DNA of 64,000 nt from Rhizobium sp. CIAT894. GTDB taxonomy: Bacteria > Pseudomonadota > Alphaproteobacteria > Rhizobiales > Rhizobiaceae. This document shows, in pieces, positions 61,966-64,000 of this stretch; positions within the stretch are counted from its first letter, which is position 1, and every line of letters starts with the position of its first letter. The notes under the pieces were generated by a model. The model made no database searches, was not told where the DNA came from, and saw only the letters and a list, made by a program, of their open reading frames with translations. The stretch lies in the NCBI RefSeq assembly GCF_000172795.2, contig NZ_CP020951.1, positions 372,001-436,000 on the forward strand, read 5' to 3'. The translations under genes and the position numbers were made by a program.

Positions 61966-61988
61966 AGCCGTTGAGGCTCATGCTGCTC

Positions 61989-62008
61989 CCCGCCGTAATG
62001 TCGGCGGG
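61989..62008 (+). terminator. Hairpin after the reductase gene
   Basis: CCCGCCG at 61989-61995 pairs with CGGCGGG at 62002-62008 around a six-base loop, 24 bp after the stop. No T-run follows. Confidence 0.4.
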
Positions 62009-62096
62009 CCTTCGAGCTCGGCGCCATGCCCCGGCGCGTTTTGGAGGCGCGATTATCGGAAAAAATCGCCGCAAAGCAAAAAGTGCTTGATTTTAT

Positions 62097-62143
62097 ATTT
62101 CGATTGAAATCTAAAGCCATTATAGATGTCGATCGAAATCTTA
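62097..62143. promoter_or_regulatory. Repeated half-sites upstream of the SDR gene
   Basis: CGATTGAAATCT at 62101-62112 recurs as CGATCGAAATCT at 62131-62142, about three helical turns apart. The first is embedded in the palindrome ATTTCGATTGAAAT (62097-62110) and the second contains TCGATCGA. It lies 115-160 bp before the SDR start, in an AT-rich block, and may bind a TetR- or LysR-type regulator. Confidence 0.4.
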
Positions 62144-62256
62144 CGTGCCTGGATGTCAAGGTTCTGAGAAGCTGTCCTTTGGCGACGGGGTGAAAAGTTC
62201 CGACCTTCTATCGAAGCACGTCATCAACCACTCGCGCCAAAAGCCAAGGAGCATGC

Positions 62257-63078
62257 ATGTCTACAAACAGAGTTGTCGTGATCACCGGAGCCTCCTCCGG
62301 AATAGGCGAGGCGTCAGCCCGCCTTCTCGCACAACACGGCTTCCAGGTCTTTGGCGGCGTTCGCAACCCTAGCCGTGTCAATGCCATTCCCGGCGTGCGC
62401 TATGGAACTGTCGACGTGACCGATGACGCCTCGGTCGCCAATTTTGTTCAATGGGTTTTGTCCGAAGCGGGCAAGATCGACATCCTGGTCAACAATGCCG
62501 GCGTTTCGCTGGTCGGCCCTGTCGAAAACACCTCGCCTGCCGAAGCGCAAACGGTATTCGATGCCAATGTTTTCGGCCCTTTGCGCATGATCCGCGCTGC
62601 CTTGCCCTCCATGCGCGCCGCTCGCAGCGGGCTCATCATCAATATCAGCTCGGTCCTCGGCTTCCTGCCGGCACCGTTCATGGGAATATATGCCAGCAGC
62701 AAGCATGCGCTCGAAGGACTGTCGGAGTCGCTGGATCATGAGGTTCGCGAGTTCAACGTGCGCGTCGTGCTGGTTGAACCGACCTTCACCAACACCAAGC
62801 TCGATGTAAACGCGGCACAGACCGAGGCGCCCTTGGGAGCCTACGCAGCGCAGGCGGACGCGACCATCAAGGCGGTACAAGCCCAGATCAAAACCGCGCC
62901 GTCGCCTGTAAAGGTTGCGGAGAAGATATTGGCGGCAATCAACGGCCCATACAAAATGCGTCAACCGGCCGGCGGCCAGGCGACGCTTCTAAGCCGGCTG
63001 CGCAGGTTTATGCCGGCAAACGCGGTCGACAGCAGCCTGCGCAAGACGTTCGGCTTCGGAAAGCGTCCTGCGTCCTAA
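62257..63078 (+). CDS. SDR-family oxidoreductase
   Basis: A 273-residue short-chain dehydrogenase with AAGGAG before the ATG. TGASSGIGEASARLLAQHGF is the cofactor motif, NNAG the structural motif, ISSVLGFLPAPFMGIYASSKHALEG carries the catalytic Ser, Tyr and Lys. VVLVEPTFTNTKL is typical of the oxidoreductases annotated as 17-beta-HSD-like in soil bacteria. The substrate is unknown. Its stop lies inside the arm of a RIME-like palindrome. Confidence 0.87.
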   Translation: MSTNRVVVITGASSGIGEASARLLAQHGFQVFGGVRNPSRVNAIPGVRYGTVDVTDDASVANFVQWVLSEAGKIDILVNNAGVSLVGPVENTSPAEAQTVFDANVFGPLRMIRAALPSMRAARSGLIINISSVLGFLPAPFMGIYASSKHALEGLSESLDHEVREFNVRVVLVEPTFTNTKLDVNAAQTEAPLGAYAAQADATIKAVQAQIKTAPSPVKVAEKILAAINGPYKMRQPAGGQATLLSRLRRFMPANAVDSSLRKTFGFGKRPAS

Positions 63079-63180
63079 AGCGCGTCACGTCAAACTTGAT
63101 TCATGCGACGCGCTTTAGCTCTTTGTTTTCACGCATGTCGTTGCCGCAAAACCGCGGCACACTTTCGCGCGACATGCTTT
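63075..63180. repeat. RIME-like palindromes in a 314-bp gap
   Basis: The gap 63079-63392 holds no supportable gene. CTAAAGCGCGTC at 63075-63086 pairs with GACGCGCTTTAG at 63107-63118. A second palindrome (GCATGTCG with CGACATGC, inner GCCGC/GCGGC) spans about 63133-63177. GACGCGCTTTAG also occurs near 45739-45750 in the element before the DUF6481 gene, so this is part of the same dispersed repeat family. The rest (63181-63392) shows nothing notable. Confidence 0.55.
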
Positions 63181-63392
63181 AGACTAAAGCCTCTTCTGGT
63201 CAGATTGAAGCATTCTGCCGGAGCAGATTTTCGTCAGGGTGGAGCCGACCTCCTCTCATCCTGGCGGAAAGATGCCCGCCCCACAGGCCGCATCGCTGCG
63301 CTAGAATGAGACTATCTGATCTCTGATTGAAATAGCCTTCCAGCCTCATCGGAATGCATTATCAAGCCCTGATCGTTTGACTTGCTTTTCGG

Positions 63393-64000
63393 CTATTTCG
63401 TCTTGTTCATACGCTCCGTTAGTTTTCGAAAAATCGAACTTCGGGCAACCGAATAACCGAACTTGCGACCAACGCTCGTGCTCATCACCAGATTTGCCAA
63501 TGTCGAGCTGCGCATGACGGCATCCTCGCGGATAAGGCGCTCGTCGTAGCGCCCCTGGCTGTCAGCTATGATGCGTTTTGCAGCATTATGTCCCGGTGCA
63601 CCAGAGACGCCGCCGCCAGGATGACTGCCCGAACCACAGAGATAATATCCTTCCACCGGCGTGCGATAGTGTGCGGCTTCCTCGATCGGACGTTTGTCAA
63701 AGTTATTCTCGGTGCCGACCATCGAGGAATGGAATATGTTGCCGCCGGTGATATTGTAGACCTGCTCAAGATCGCGCGGCGTGATGATATGACGCCCAAG
63801 AATTCTGCCGCGAAGATTGGGCGCGTAACGGAAGTAGACCTCGAGAACCTTGTCGGCCCATTCGTCTTTCCGACTATCCCAGTTGCCCTCTGCGAGATCA
63901 AATGGTAATTGCTGCACGCCGAGCGATATCGTGTGATGTCCGGGCGTTTCGACCAAGCCGGGATGTGTAACGGAAGGTATCAGTGCTTCGATCACGAAAT
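63393..64000 (-). CDS. PYROXD2-like FAD-dependent oxidoreductase, C-terminal part
   Basis: The frame is open from the right edge of the window to a stop at 63393, giving about 200 residues; the N-terminus with the FAD motif lies outside. The C-terminal motif of phytoene-desaturase/PYROXD2-like flavoproteins is clear: YLCGSGSHPGGGVSGAPGHNAAK. Upstream features are ITGGNIFHSSMVGTEN and GHHTISLGVQQLPFDL. The last about 40 residues (SVARSSIFRKLTERMNKTK) are basic. Its role and partner genes cannot be judged from this fragment. Confidence 0.8.
   Translation of the reverse strand, partial: FVIEALIPSVTHPGLVETPGHHTISLGVQQLPFDLAEGNWDSRKDEWADKVLEVYFRYAPNLRGRILGRHIITPRDLEQVYNITGGNIFHSSMVGTENNFDKRPIEEAAHYRTPVEGYYLCGSGSHPGGGVSGAPGHNAAKRIIADSQGRYDERLIREDAVMRSSTLANLVMSTSVGRKFGYSVARSSIFRKLTERMNKTK

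Overview
The window looks like an alphaproteobacterial genome of the Rhizobium leguminosarum/etli type. Coding density and GC are high. Family content is rhizobial: alpha-type flagellin, a DUF1127 small protein followed by CCUCCUCCC stem-loop RNAs, DUF6481, DmmA and DUF3445 proteins, and RIME-like intergenic palindromes. minCDE sit among catabolic genes; in related rhizobia these genes are on a large secondary replicon, so this may be a chromid or megaplasmid segment rather than the main chromosome (inference).

Left part (1-16.4 kb). A cut-off membrane protein is followed by a DUF262 gene and a HEPN-type gene split by a complete IS4-family element (1273 bp, 21-bp perfect inverted repeats, 9-bp target duplication). 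Next comes a divergent catabolic locus: D-threonine-aldolase-like enzyme, M81/MlrC peptidase-like protein and NTF2-like protein on the minus strand; RidA, RpiR regulator, SDR, MFS and ROK regulator on the plus strand. After it lies an accessory pair: a 972-residue KAP P-loop NTPase with macro-like and Clp-N-like N-terminal regions, and 15 bp upstream of it an M20 amidohydrolase with an odd N-terminal extension.

Middle (16.4-36.5 kb). Divergent pairs EamA/AraC and quinone-oxidoreductase/HxlR lead to a six-gene operon: a peptide-type ABC importer and a cytosolic GH20 hexosaminidase, probably for chito-oligosaccharide uptake and hydrolysis. Then come a lone flagellin, a DHA2 exporter, a GH94 phosphorylase resembling 1,2-beta-oligoglucan phosphorylases, and a kduI-kduD-GntR uronate operon.

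36.7-37.3 kb holds a DUF1127 gene and, downstream of it, five tandem stem-loops that each present CCUCCUCCC or CCUCCC in the loop. This matches the cuckoo/CcsR anti-Shine-Dalgarno small RNAs. The last hairpin is also the terminator.

Right part (37.4-64 kb). An exonuclease, a flavin amine oxidase, an aldo/keto reductase, an APC permease divergent from a DUF1989-DUF1989-GcvT fusion, DUF6481, minCDE and a short PAS-MCP protein lead to a methylated-amine cluster: trimethylamine monooxygenase, a DUF3445 haem N-demethylase, a PDR reductase, a DmmA-like protein and a GcvT-like folate protein, with an AraC regulator upstream. The end carries a TetR-controlled RND efflux operon, a TetR/F420-type reductase pair, an SDR and a cut-off PYROXD2-like oxidoreductase.

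The dispersed inverted repeats at 39.9, 45.8 and 63.1 kb are RIME-like. No rRNA, tRNA or CRISPR array was recognised.
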